DNA of 5,007 bases from an uncultured Methanomicrobiales archaeon. Lineage in GTDB: Archaea > Thermoplasmatota > Thermoplasmata > Methanomassiliicoccales > Methanomethylophilaceae. The notes below the pieces were generated by a model. That model searched no databases and was not told the DNA's origin. It saw nothing but the letters and a program-made list of their open reading frames with translations. A program made the translations under genes and the position numbers. Positions 1 through 4,976 of the stretch are shown in pieces. Location: the NCBI GenBank assembly GCA_946528255.1, contig CAMMYR010000071.1:1-5007 (forward strand). The letters are read 5' to 3'. How positions within the stretch are numbered: position 1 is the first letter of the stretch; every line of letters begins with the position of its first letter.

Positions 1-842
1 CCATCTCCATGCTGGAGAAGGCCAAGAAATCCGTCCTGATGAACCCGAAGCTGGCCATGACCATCCGCGCCATGGACATCGAGATCTCCCAGTCCAAGAC
101 CCTGAAGGGCGCCGCCGACGGCGCCATGTCCGGAGGCACCAAGGACGCCCTCGGAACATTGGAGCTGATCAACAGCATATCCTCCGTGAACTACCCCGTG
201 GTCTCCGGATGGGAGATGCTCCACGGCAAGAAGGAGAGGGAGAAGGAGCTCATCTCCAACGTGGAGGGCATAGTCACCGCCAGGGGCTCCGGCACATTGC
301 CGATATGCACCGGCGCGGGGGACACCCTCTACCCGTTCTGGGATGTGGACCTGAGATACAGCTTCACCACGGGATCCCTCTTCGGCAAGAAGGCCGTCGA
401 GGTGGAGGAGGACATCCTGATCCCCGCCACGTTCACGCTGAGCGCGTCCGCGCTCAAGAATCCCGCCTGCGCCCTCACCGACATCTTCGCGCTGGGCGGC
501 GGATCCACCTTCAAGGACCGCCTCACCGGCAACGAGAGCAGCATCAGCGGCGGCAAGGGCATAGGCAGGCTCACCGACTCGGCCGCCCCCGCGAGCCCCG
601 GCTCCAGGGCGGTCATCGTGCCGCTGTCCACGAAGGCGGAGGCCATCAAACTGGTGGAGCGCTACATGCAGTACGCATCCTCCACCCATTCCAAGCTCAA
701 GCTCAGCAACCCGGCGGTGAAACGCCTGGTTTACATACCGTGCACCATGGAGGGAACCGTCCCGAAGCTCCCCAGAGAGTTCGACGGGCTGTACCCCTGG
801 GTCCTCAAGGAGGATTCCATGTCCGGGATAATCAAGATCTGA
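1..842 (+). CDS. Hypothetical soluble protein, 5'-truncated by the window edge; first gene of the SPFH operon
   Basis: The frame is open from the first base to a TGA at 840-842. A Met codon at position 9 would give 277 residues, but the 8 bases before it are in frame, contain no stop and show no ribosome-binding site, so the real start is probably upstream. I do not recognise the family. Numbered from that Met, I see a charged helical start (residues 1-35), a probable beta-rich centre with an aromatic signature YPFWDVDLRYSF (108-119) followed by KKAVEVEEDILIPATF (127-142), a Gly/Ser-rich stretch (162-186), and a helical segment near 207-225. There is no transmembrane segment, and the three Cys (100, 154, 246) are too scattered for a zinc ribbon. 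It lies 12 nt before the four-TM gene and is clearly co-transcribed with the SPFH gene. Inference: a cytoplasmic partner of that complex. The missing N-terminus could carry the diagnostic domain. Confidence 0.8.
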   Translation, partial: ISMLEKAKKSVLMNPKLAMTIRAMDIEISQSKTLKGAADGAMSGGTKDALGTLELINSISSVNYPVVSGWEMLHGKKEREKELISNVEGIVTARGSGTLPICTGAGDTLYPFWDVDLRYSFTTGSLFGKKAVEVEEDILIPATFTLSASALKNPACALTDIFALGGGSTFKDRLTGNESSISGGKGIGRLTDSAAPASPGSRAVIVPLSTKAEAIKLVERYMQYASSTHSKLKLSNPAVKRLVYIPCTMEGTVPKLPREFDGLYPWVLKEDSMSGIIKI

Positions 843-848
843 GAGGTG
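843..848 (+). promoter_or_regulatory. Shine-Dalgarno site deciding the start of the four-TM gene
   Basis: GAGGTG matches the complement of the archaeal 16S 3' end and sits 6 nt before the ATG at 855. An in-frame GTG at 846-848 lies inside this motif and is better read as part of the ribosome site than as the start codon. Confidence 0.65.
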
Positions 849-854
849 TATGAT

Positions 855-1220
855 ATGACAGGAGAAACAAAGTACGGGAGGACGCAGTCGGCCATCGCGA
901 TCGGCGCGTTCCTCATTGCCATCGCGGTAGGTCTGCTCGTCGGATACTTCAAGGACGACTACCTGACCGCGGTGTGGGTAGTGCTGATAATATTCGGGAT
1001 CTACATGGTGTTCGCCTCCAAGTTCAGGAGCAACAGCAACGACTCCTTCGGACCCTCGGAAGCCGATGCGGCCGCCGCGGGCGGGATCATAATGGCGGGC
1101 ATCGGAGCCGCCGGGATGGTCTACACCTTCACCGAGGAGGTCATCTTCACGGCCGTCGTGCTCCTGGTGGTCTTCGCGGTCACCGGCATCGTGATGGCAT
1201 ACAAGAACAGGGGGATCTGA
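855..1220 (+). CDS. Small four-helix integral membrane protein, function unknown
   Basis: Encodes 121 residues from the ATG at 855, chosen because GAGGTG lies 6 nt upstream; the GTG at 846 would add only three residues and lies within the SD. Four hydrophobic segments are clear: about 12-31, 37-55, 71-91 and 95-116. Short acidic loops (KDD near 33-35, TEE near 93-95) separate helices 1-2 and 3-4, while the N-terminus, the middle loop (SKFRSNSND, 55-63) and the C-terminus (YKNRG) are basic. By the positive-inside rule, both ends and the middle loop should face the cytoplasm. No catalytic motif is seen. It sits between the unknown first gene and the helical protein (2 nt gap), in an operon ending with a SPFH protein. 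Inference: a membrane anchor or sensor for that otherwise soluble set. It could equally be an unrelated DUF-type membrane protein. Confidence 0.88.
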   Translation: MTGETKYGRTQSAIAIGAFLIAIAVGLLVGYFKDDYLTAVWVVLIIFGIYMVFASKFRSNSNDSFGPSEADAAAAGGIIMAGIGAAGMVYTFTEEVIFTAVVLLVVFAVTGIVMAYKNRGI

Positions 1221-1222
1221 AT

Positions 1223-1747
1223 ATGGGATTCGAAGACGGGATTAAAGACAAGATGAAGAGCGAGATGACCATCACGCAGAGGATCGCCATGTACATCCCC
1301 GGTTACAAGGGGTACAGGGAGAGGAACCTCCGCAGGGACGAGGACAGGGCCGTCAGGCAGGAGCTGTCCCGCCAGATCCAGGGAACCAAGATGGACCTGG
1401 CCACCATCCAGCGCGCCCTCGTCGGCAAGCCGGAGATGATGGACATCGAGAGGATCCGCACCAAGGTGGACCGCTACGACATAGACATCCAGAAGGCCGT
1501 CAACGGCTACAGCGCTTTCCACGCATCGGTCAAGGTCACCGATGCCGATCTGGACCGCATCGTCCACTGGGACGCCAAGATCCTGGAGGACATCCAGACC
1601 ATGAGGCAGGCGACCCAAGACCTGCTCAAGAGCGTGGACATGGACCTCGACGTCAAGGCCGAGATCCGCAACTTCGAGAGGGGCATCGACACCCTGATCG
1701 AGGACTACACGCAGAGGGAAGCCATCATGAAGGGAATTCAGGAGTGA
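1223..1747 (+). CDS. Helical, coiled-coil-like protein with IPGYKGY motif, SPFH-operon partner
   Basis: Encodes 174 residues from the ATG at 1223, two bases after the previous stop, with a modest SD-like GGGGATC at 1212-1218. The same frame stays open farther upstream, but that part only overlaps the membrane-protein gene in another frame. The protein is highly charged and almost wholly helical. A short N-terminal helix leads into IPGYKGYRERNLRR (25-38), followed by long helices at about 39-66, 74-93, 107-138 and 143-170. There is no signal peptide and no membrane span. From memory, bacterial proteins with a similar IPGYKGY-[RK]E-x-RR start and a later 'D-x-x-hhxxD' helix (here DRIVHWDAKILED, 111-123) occur next to SPFH/zinc-ribbon genes; I could not check this by search. 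Its length and helical character loosely recall PspA-like scaffolds, but I see no PspA signature. Inference: a cytoplasmic partner or scaffold for the SPFH protein encoded 5 nt downstream. Confidence 0.88.
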   Translation: MGFEDGIKDKMKSEMTITQRIAMYIPGYKGYRERNLRRDEDRAVRQELSRQIQGTKMDLATIQRALVGKPEMMDIERIRTKVDRYDIDIQKAVNGYSAFHASVKVTDADLDRIVHWDAKILEDIQTMRQATQDLLKSVDMDLDVKAEIRNFERGIDTLIEDYTQREAIMKGIQE

Positions 1748-1748
1748 T
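1741..1748 (+). promoter_or_regulatory. Shine-Dalgarno site for the SPFH gene, overlapping the previous stop
   Basis: GGAGTGAT is an SD consensus lacking one G. It ends 4 nt before the ATG at 1753 and contains the TGA stop (1745-1747) of the helical-protein gene, an arrangement that favours coupled translation. An in-frame GTG at 1744 lies inside it and is not a convincing start. Confidence 0.55.
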
Positions 1749-1752
1749 ACGA

Positions 1753-2847
1753 ATGGCAAAGACAAACGTCGTATTCTGGGAGTCGCAGGGCCCCGACGAC
1801 ATAATCTACGCGTACGAGCACGACGACCTCAGGACCCTGACGGCCGTCACCGTACCCGAGCACGCCGTGGCGGTTTTCGCCAGGGACGGTCAGCTCCAGG
1901 GAGTCCTGCAGCCCGGGAAGCACATGATCACCAGCAGCAACATCCCCTGGCTCACCAAGCTGTACCAGCTGGCCATGGGATACAGGGAGAGCCCCTTCAA
2001 GGTCCAGATCATCTTCATCTCGCTGAAGATGTTCAACGGGAAATGGGGCATCCGCGGCATGATCAAGGCCGCGCAGGGATACGAGGTCCCCATCACCCTG
2101 ATGGCCAACGGAGACTACCAGTTCCGCGTCAGCGACGTCCCGGTGTTCTACACCCAGGTCCTCGGAGGCCTCAGGTCGTACACCACCGGCGATGTGAACG
2201 CCTTCATGAAGTCGTTCATCAACGAGCAGATCATCCAGCAGCTGTCCAAGCAGTACTACATGGAGATCCTGAACAACCTCGAGCAGGCATCCATGACGAC
2301 CAAGGTCCTCGTGGAGCAGTACTTCACCCAGAGGGGTATCGAGCTCCTCTCCCTGAAGATCGCCGAGGCCAGGACCACCGAGGAGGACCAGCAGAAGGTC
2401 TTCGAGTACCTGCAGTTCAGCAGCGCCAACGGAGAGGCCTTCAAGAGGTACGAGGTCATGGACAGGATGGCGGACGCCATCGGCAACTCCCAGGGAGGGG
2501 CCGCGGTGGGTACCGGCATGCTCCTGTTCCCCCAGATGTACCAGCAGCTCCAGCAGCAGCCCGTGGCGGGAGTCCAGGGCCAGGCGCAGGTGCAGCAGGC
2601 ACCCAAGGTCCTCTGCCCCTACTGCGGACAGCCCAACGACTACCCGTACAAGTTCTGCGGCAACTGCGGGAAGCCCAGCCCCCAGCAGCAGCAGGCGGCG
2701 GCACCCGCGCCCGCACCTGCGGCACCCGCCGGAGCGGCCGGCGGAGCGGCGCCCTCCTTCAAGGTCTGCCCCTACTGCGGCCAGGACATCAGCGGTCTCC
2801 CGAAGACCCCCAAGTACTGCCCGTACTGCTCCGAGCAGCTGTACTGA
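1753..2847 (+). CDS. SPFH/Band-7 domain protein with two C-terminal zinc ribbons (YdjI/COG4260-like)
   Basis: Encodes 364 residues from the ATG at 1753. The N-terminal half (about 1-225) fits the SPFH subtype typified by B. subtilis YdjI: the start VVFWESQGPDDIIYAY, then LTAVTVPEHAVAVFARDGQLQG (residues 29-50), the PGKHMITSSNIPWL turn (54-67), and a helical stretch near 150-225 ending in the AEARTTEEDQQKVFEYL helix. There is no N-terminal membrane span, unlike classic stomatins. A Gln-rich linker (261-282) leads to zinc ribbon 1 (C288, C291, C302, C305). A Gln/Ala/Pro linker (307-335) then leads to ribbon 2 (C339, C342, C356, C359). The gene ends in tandem in-frame stops (TGA TAA). Family knowledge: SPFH proteins oligomerise at membranes and organise microdomains; YdjI helps recruit PspA to the membrane in B. 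subtilis. Inference: this is the membrane-associated core of the operon's complex, with the four-TM protein as anchor. Confidence 0.93.
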   Translation: MAKTNVVFWESQGPDDIIYAYEHDDLRTLTAVTVPEHAVAVFARDGQLQGVLQPGKHMITSSNIPWLTKLYQLAMGYRESPFKVQIIFISLKMFNGKWGIRGMIKAAQGYEVPITLMANGDYQFRVSDVPVFYTQVLGGLRSYTTGDVNAFMKSFINEQIIQQLSKQYYMEILNNLEQASMTTKVLVEQYFTQRGIELLSLKIAEARTTEEDQQKVFEYLQFSSANGEAFKRYEVMDRMADAIGNSQGGAAVGTGMLLFPQMYQQLQQQPVAGVQGQAQVQQAPKVLCPYCGQPNDYPYKFCGNCGKPSPQQQQAAAPAPAPAAPAGAAGGAAPSFKVCPYCGQDISGLPKTPKYCPYCSEQLY

Positions 2848-2853
2848 TAAACC

Positions 2854-2880
2854 AGGCGGGGCACCGCCCCGCCTTTCTTT
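2854..2880 (+). terminator. Intrinsic-type hairpin terminator of the SPFH operon
   Basis: A perfect 9-bp GC-rich stem, AGGCGGGGC (2854-2862) with GCCCCGCCT (2866-2874), has a 3-nt ACC loop and runs into a T-rich tail (TTTCTTT). It begins 7 nt after the TGA stop and lies 12 nt from the end of the convergent ATPase gene. Seen from the minus strand the tail is TGGTTTAT, so any termination in that direction would be weaker. Archaeal termination relies mainly on the T tract, so the stem may instead protect the mRNA 3' end. Confidence 0.75.
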
Positions 2881-2892
2881 CCGGTTCTCTGC

Positions 2893-4266
2893 CTATCGCT
2901 GACCCAGCCGTCGTCGCGGGCGTGTCAGGACGTCATTCAGATCGTACAATTCCACGTTCCCCGATTCCCGGAGGTTCCCGGTGAATCCGGATTTGGAATA
3001 GATCGCGAATCTGGCACCATCGAATCCCTTGACCAGAGATGCCCTGCGTCTCAGCGTTTCCAGGACGTCCGCGCCCACAGGCTCGCCCTTGTATTTGCAT
3101 TCGGCGAACCACCCGGCGGTCTTCCCATCCTCCTTCGATGTCAGGACGAGGTCTATCTCCTCCTGGGTGCGCTTCACCGGATCGGCGCCCCACCATTTGC
3201 CCAGTCTGCCCCCGTGCATACGGAAGAGATGCTGGCCGCATATCTCTTCGAATACGGGGCCCATGTCCTTCTCCAACCCTTCCAGTATCGACCGCGCGAT
3301 GCGGTCTGCATCCTCGGGATTGCCGTAATCCACCACCGGGAGCACCCTCCCGAACTGGAACCTCAGGAAGCGGTCCGCTATCCTGTATAGGACGGCCTTC
3401 CCGTTCGGGTTATCCACCGGGACGATCCGTTCCACGAACGAAGTCGATGTCAGGGATGCCAGGTGCTTATGCACAGTAGAATCGTCGAGCGAACAGCATG
3501 TGGCTATGTCGTGCGTCCTGTTGTGTCCGGACGATAGCGCCTCCAGGATCGAATAGTAGGTGAAGGGGGTATCGAACTCCTCCATAAGGACGAACTCGTG
3601 CTCGCACCTGAAGAAGGATGTGTCTTCGAGGAACAGCCTCCTGACATTCTCCACCAGGGTCTGTGCAGGGTCGAACATCTTCAGGTACAGGGGTATTCCT
3701 CCGACCATTCCGTATATCCGGAGCACGTCCTCATCGCAGAAGCCTCCGAGCATCTCTCTGACATCCCAGATCTCCATAGGTTTCAGCTCGAGCTGCCCGG
3801 TCCTCCTCCCGTACAACGGGGCCTTAGATGACAGGACCTGATGTTTCATCATGCTCATCGATGATCCGCAGAGGATGAGGAACAGCTTGGAATCGCCCTC
3901 TATCTCATCGATGAACTCCTGCAGGGCATCCGAGAAACGCTCGTCCTTTCTGACCATATACGGGTATTCGTCTATGATCAGCAGATACCTCTCGTCGGCG
4001 GACCTCCTCCTGATCTCATCGAACAGTTCATCGACGGACATGCGTACGGGCGATGGCGTGCCGAGCACCCTGGAAGCGAGTTTGGCGATATTGGCCTCCA
4101 GCGAGCCTCTGGTGGCGGAGAAATAGACTCCGTTGCGTCCTTTGGCGAACTCCTTCAGGAGAGTCGTCTTGCCCACGCGGCGCCTCCCCATGACGGGTAT
4201 CATCTCGAATCTGCCGCTATCGTAGCGGTCGATGAGCGATTTGAGTTCGGATTCCCTGCCGATCAT
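2893..4266 (-). CDS. Archaeal-type P-loop ATPase with C-terminal DUF234 nuclease-like domain
   Basis: Encodes 457 residues. The ATG at 4266 is the first possible start because an in-frame TGA lies two codons upstream. The N-terminus MIGRESEL is typical of the ATPase_2 (PF01637) family. Walker A is GRRRVGKT (27-34), with Walker B LLIIDE (95-100). CGSSMSMM (133-140) resembles the sensor-1 strand, and GRRTG (153-157) offers a possible arginine finger. About 233-285 looks like a winged helix (LDDSTVHKHLASL as recognition helix). The C-terminal part fits DUF234 (PF03008) and has a PD-(D/E)xK-like layout: E340/E341, D372 in EEIDLVL, and E389-C-K391. All key ATPase residues are present. Such genes are common in multiple copies in archaea and sporadically distributed; their roles are poorly defined. 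It points toward the SPFH operon but shares nothing with it. No SD precedes the start, which suggests a leaderless transcript. A role in mobile-element or defence biology is only a guess. Confidence 0.93.
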   Translation of the reverse strand: MIGRESELKSLIDRYDSGRFEMIPVMGRRRVGKTTLLKEFAKGRNGVYFSATRGSLEANIAKLASRVLGTPSPVRMSVDELFDEIRRRSADERYLLIIDEYPYMVRKDERFSDALQEFIDEIEGDSKLFLILCGSSMSMMKHQVLSSKAPLYGRRTGQLELKPMEIWDVREMLGGFCDEDVLRIYGMVGGIPLYLKMFDPAQTLVENVRRLFLEDTSFFRCEHEFVLMEEFDTPFTYYSILEALSSGHNRTHDIATCCSLDDSTVHKHLASLTSTSFVERIVPVDNPNGKAVLYRIADRFLRFQFGRVLPVVDYGNPEDADRIARSILEGLEKDMGPVFEEICGQHLFRMHGGRLGKWWGADPVKRTQEEIDLVLTSKEDGKTAGWFAECKYKGEPVGADVLETLRRRASLVKGFDGARFAIYSKSGFTGNLRESGNVELYDLNDVLTRPRRRLGQR

Positions 4267-4285
4267 GCATCATCAATCGGTTTGC

Positions 4286-4295
4286 TAATATTTTA
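4286..4295 (-). promoter_or_regulatory. Candidate TATA box for a leaderless ATPase transcript
   Basis: On the minus strand this reads TAAAATATTA, centred about 25 nt before the ATPase ATG (4266) and preceded by the A-rich ACAAACGG, a possible BRE. With no SD before the ATG, the spacing fits a leaderless transcript starting at or next to the start codon. Confidence 0.5.
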
Positions 4296-4301
4296 CCGTT
4301 T

Positions 4302-4346
4302 GTAAATTTTATGGCTGTAAAATTTACTGACGTAAAATTATATTTG
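4302..4346. repeat. Three tandem 15-bp repeats containing a 10+10 bp AT-rich palindrome (operator candidate)
   Basis: GTAAA recurs at exact 15-bp steps (4302, 4317, 4332), defining three imperfect 15-bp units; units 1 and 2 share 10 of 15 bases, units 2 and 3 share 9. Within them, GTAAATTTTA (4302-4311) and TAAAATTTAC (4318-4327) form a perfect inverted repeat with a 6-bp spacer. A further TTTAC at 4292-4296 is inverted to the GTAAA at 4302. This is the layout expected of a multi-site DNA-binding regulator. It lies just upstream of the proposed ATPase TATA box, so autoregulation or control of the ATPase is the simplest reading. AT-rich composition raises the chance level of such motifs, but a 10-bp perfect palindrome with phased repeats is more than background. 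Confidence 0.55.
4336..4345. promoter_or_regulatory. Second TATA-like element, usable in either direction
   Basis: AATTATATTT on the plus strand (AAATATAATT on the minus strand) resembles an archaeal TATA box. Read leftward it would place a start near 4314, giving the ATPase mRNA a leader of about 48 nt and putting the 4302-4327 palindrome over the transcription start. Read rightward it would start apt near 4366 with a leader of about 77 nt holding the downstream inverted repeats. Both compete with the leaderless models given for the boxes at 4286-4295 and 4413-4419. Confidence 0.3.
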
Positions 4347-4351
4347 GCAAT

Positions 4352-4382
4352 CGTAACCGTCGAACGATCGGGGACGGTTACG
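4352..4382. repeat. Perfect 10+10 bp inverted repeat, CGTAACCGTC / GACGGTTACG
   Basis: CGTAACCGTC (4352-4361) and GACGGTTACG (4373-4382) are exact reverse complements separated by 11 bp that include the palindrome CGATCG (4365-4370). The right arm runs into another perfect palindrome, TTACGCGTAA (4378-4387). The arm centres are 21 bp apart, about two helical turns, which fits a dimeric regulator binding one DNA face. If transcribed from an upstream start, it would also fold into a stem-loop in the apt leader. It lies about 30-60 bp upstream of the proposed apt TATA box. Confidence 0.55.
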
Positions 4383-4387
4383 CGTAA

Positions 4388-4406
4388 GCACAGTTCCAGC
4401 CTGTGC
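4388..4406. repeat. Short inverted repeat GCACAG / CTGTGC beside the apt promoter
   Basis: GCACAG (4388-4393) and CTGTGC (4401-4406) are exact reverse complements with a 7-bp spacer, ending 6 bp before the proposed apt TATA box. Short enough to be chance, but it directly follows two other palindromes. Confidence 0.35.
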
Positions 4407-4412
4407 ATAAGG

Positions 4413-4419
4413 TATTAAT
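4413..4419 (+). promoter_or_regulatory. Candidate TATA box for apt (leaderless)
   Basis: TATTAAT is centred 27 nt before the apt ATG (4443), the classic distance from an archaeal TATA box to the transcription start, and is preceded by the purine-rich CATAAGG, a possible BRE. No SD precedes the ATG, so a leaderless apt transcript is likely. Confidence 0.5.
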
Positions 4420-4425
4420 CCCACC

Positions 4426-4439
4426 CGTGGCAATCCACG
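4426..4439. repeat. 5+5 bp inverted repeat CGTGG-CAAT-CCACG between TATA box and apt start
   Basis: CGTGG (4426-4430) pairs with CCACG (4435-4439) around a CAAT loop, ending 3 bp before the apt ATG. In a leaderless model this is DNA, lying at about -17 to -4, where a repressor would block initiation. If the transcript starts farther upstream, it is an RNA hairpin abutting the start codon. It is short, so confidence is modest. Confidence 0.35.
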
Positions 4440-4442
4440 TTC

Positions 4443-4976
4443 ATGAAGTCATTGGAAGACTATGTGACCACGATCCCGGATTTCCCCAAACCCGGCATCA
4501 TGTTCAGGGACATCACCACCATCATGAGCGACCCGGACGGGTTCAAGATGGCCGTGGACAGCATGATGGACCGCCTCGAGGGGGTCGATTTCGACCTCGT
4601 CCTGGGATCCGAATCCAGGGGCTTCATCTTCGGCACCCCCGTCGCATACCTGGCCAACAAGGGGTTCATCCTCGTCAGGAAGAAGGGCAAGCTGCCCAGG
4701 GAGACCATCTCCCAGGATTACGACCTGGAATACGGCTCCGCCACGCTGGAGATGCACAAGGATGCCATCAAACCCGGCCAGAAGGTCGTCATCGTGGACG
4801 ATCTCATAGCCACCGGCGGTACTACCGAAGCGATCATCAAGATGGTCGAGAAGCTGGGTGGGGAAGTCGTCAAGATCCTGTTCGTCATGGAGCTCGCCGG
4901 CCTGAAGGGACGCGAGAAGCTCAAGGGCTACGACGTGGAATCCCTGATCTGCTACGAGGGTGCGCGATGCGCATAG
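4443..4976 (+). CDS. apt: Adenine phosphoribosyltransferase
   Basis: Encodes 177 residues, close to the usual 170-185 for this enzyme. It converts adenine and PRPP to AMP and pyrophosphate in cytosolic purine salvage. The family start is well kept: IPDFPKPGIMFRDITTIMSD (11-30). ESRGFIFGTPVAYL (57-70) and the basic KKGKLP stretch (80-85) follow. YGSATLEMHKDAI (97-109) is the hood/catalytic-loop region with the Glu (E103) found in APRTs. The PRPP-binding loop is VVIVDDLIATGGTTEA (115-130) with both acidic residues (D119, D120) intact. The ATG at 4443 begins the family N-terminus; no SD is visible, but a TATA-like box lies 27 nt upstream. The gene ends in TAG and overlaps the next gene by 10 bp. 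Other type-I phosphoribosyltransferases share the PRPP loop, but the N-terminal and LEMH motifs point to APRT. Confidence 0.96.
   Translation: MKSLEDYVTTIPDFPKPGIMFRDITTIMSDPDGFKMAVDSMMDRLEGVDFDLVLGSESRGFIFGTPVAYLANKGFILVRKKGKLPRETISQDYDLEYGSATLEMHKDAIKPGQKVVIVDDLIATGGTTEAIIKMVEKLGGEVVKILFVMELAGLKGREKLKGYDVESLICYEGARCA
4956..4962 (+). promoter_or_regulatory. Shine-Dalgarno site inside the 3' end of apt
   Basis: GAGGGTG lies 4 nt before the ATG at 4967, within the apt coding sequence. Unlike apt itself, the following gene therefore appears to use SD-dependent, probably coupled, translation. Confidence 0.45.

Noticed and set aside
846..848. GTG as start of the four-TM protein
   Set aside because: It lies within the SD motif GAGGTG; the ATG at 855 has proper spacing and is preferred. 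The same logic rejects the GTG at 1744 for the SPFH gene.
209..853. 214-codon plus-strand frame inside the first gene
   Set aside because: His/Arg/Gly-rich composition with no domain; a frame-shifted shadow of the first gene.
1121..1765. 214-codon open frame on the minus strand opposite the helical-protein gene
   Set aside because: It is an antisense shadow of a GC-rich gene, rich in Val/Asp/Leu from reversed codons, with no RBS. The plus-strand gene fits the operon spacing and has a coherent motif.
2536..2760. CAG-rich and GC-rich low-complexity DNA as a microsatellite or assembly artefact
   Set aside because: It is in frame, encodes the Gln/Ala/Pro linkers between clear zinc ribbons, and is interrupted enough to be ordinary linker sequence.
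2043..2984. 313-codon plus-strand frame overlapping the SPFH gene
   Set aside because: Translation is dominated by Arg/Gly/Pro/Gln/His, typical of an out-of-frame GC-rich read. It runs through the terminator hairpin and into the convergent gene, and the SPFH frame has clear domains.
4302..4346. CRISPR-like array
   Set aside because: The 15-bp units are tandem, imperfect and have no spacers, and no cas gene is nearby; operator repeats fit better.
4217..4408. 63-codon minus-strand frame crossing the divergent spacer
   Set aside because: It covers the repeats and both candidate promoters and overlaps the ATPase start in another frame. It has no RBS and a low-complexity middle made by the AT-rich repeats.
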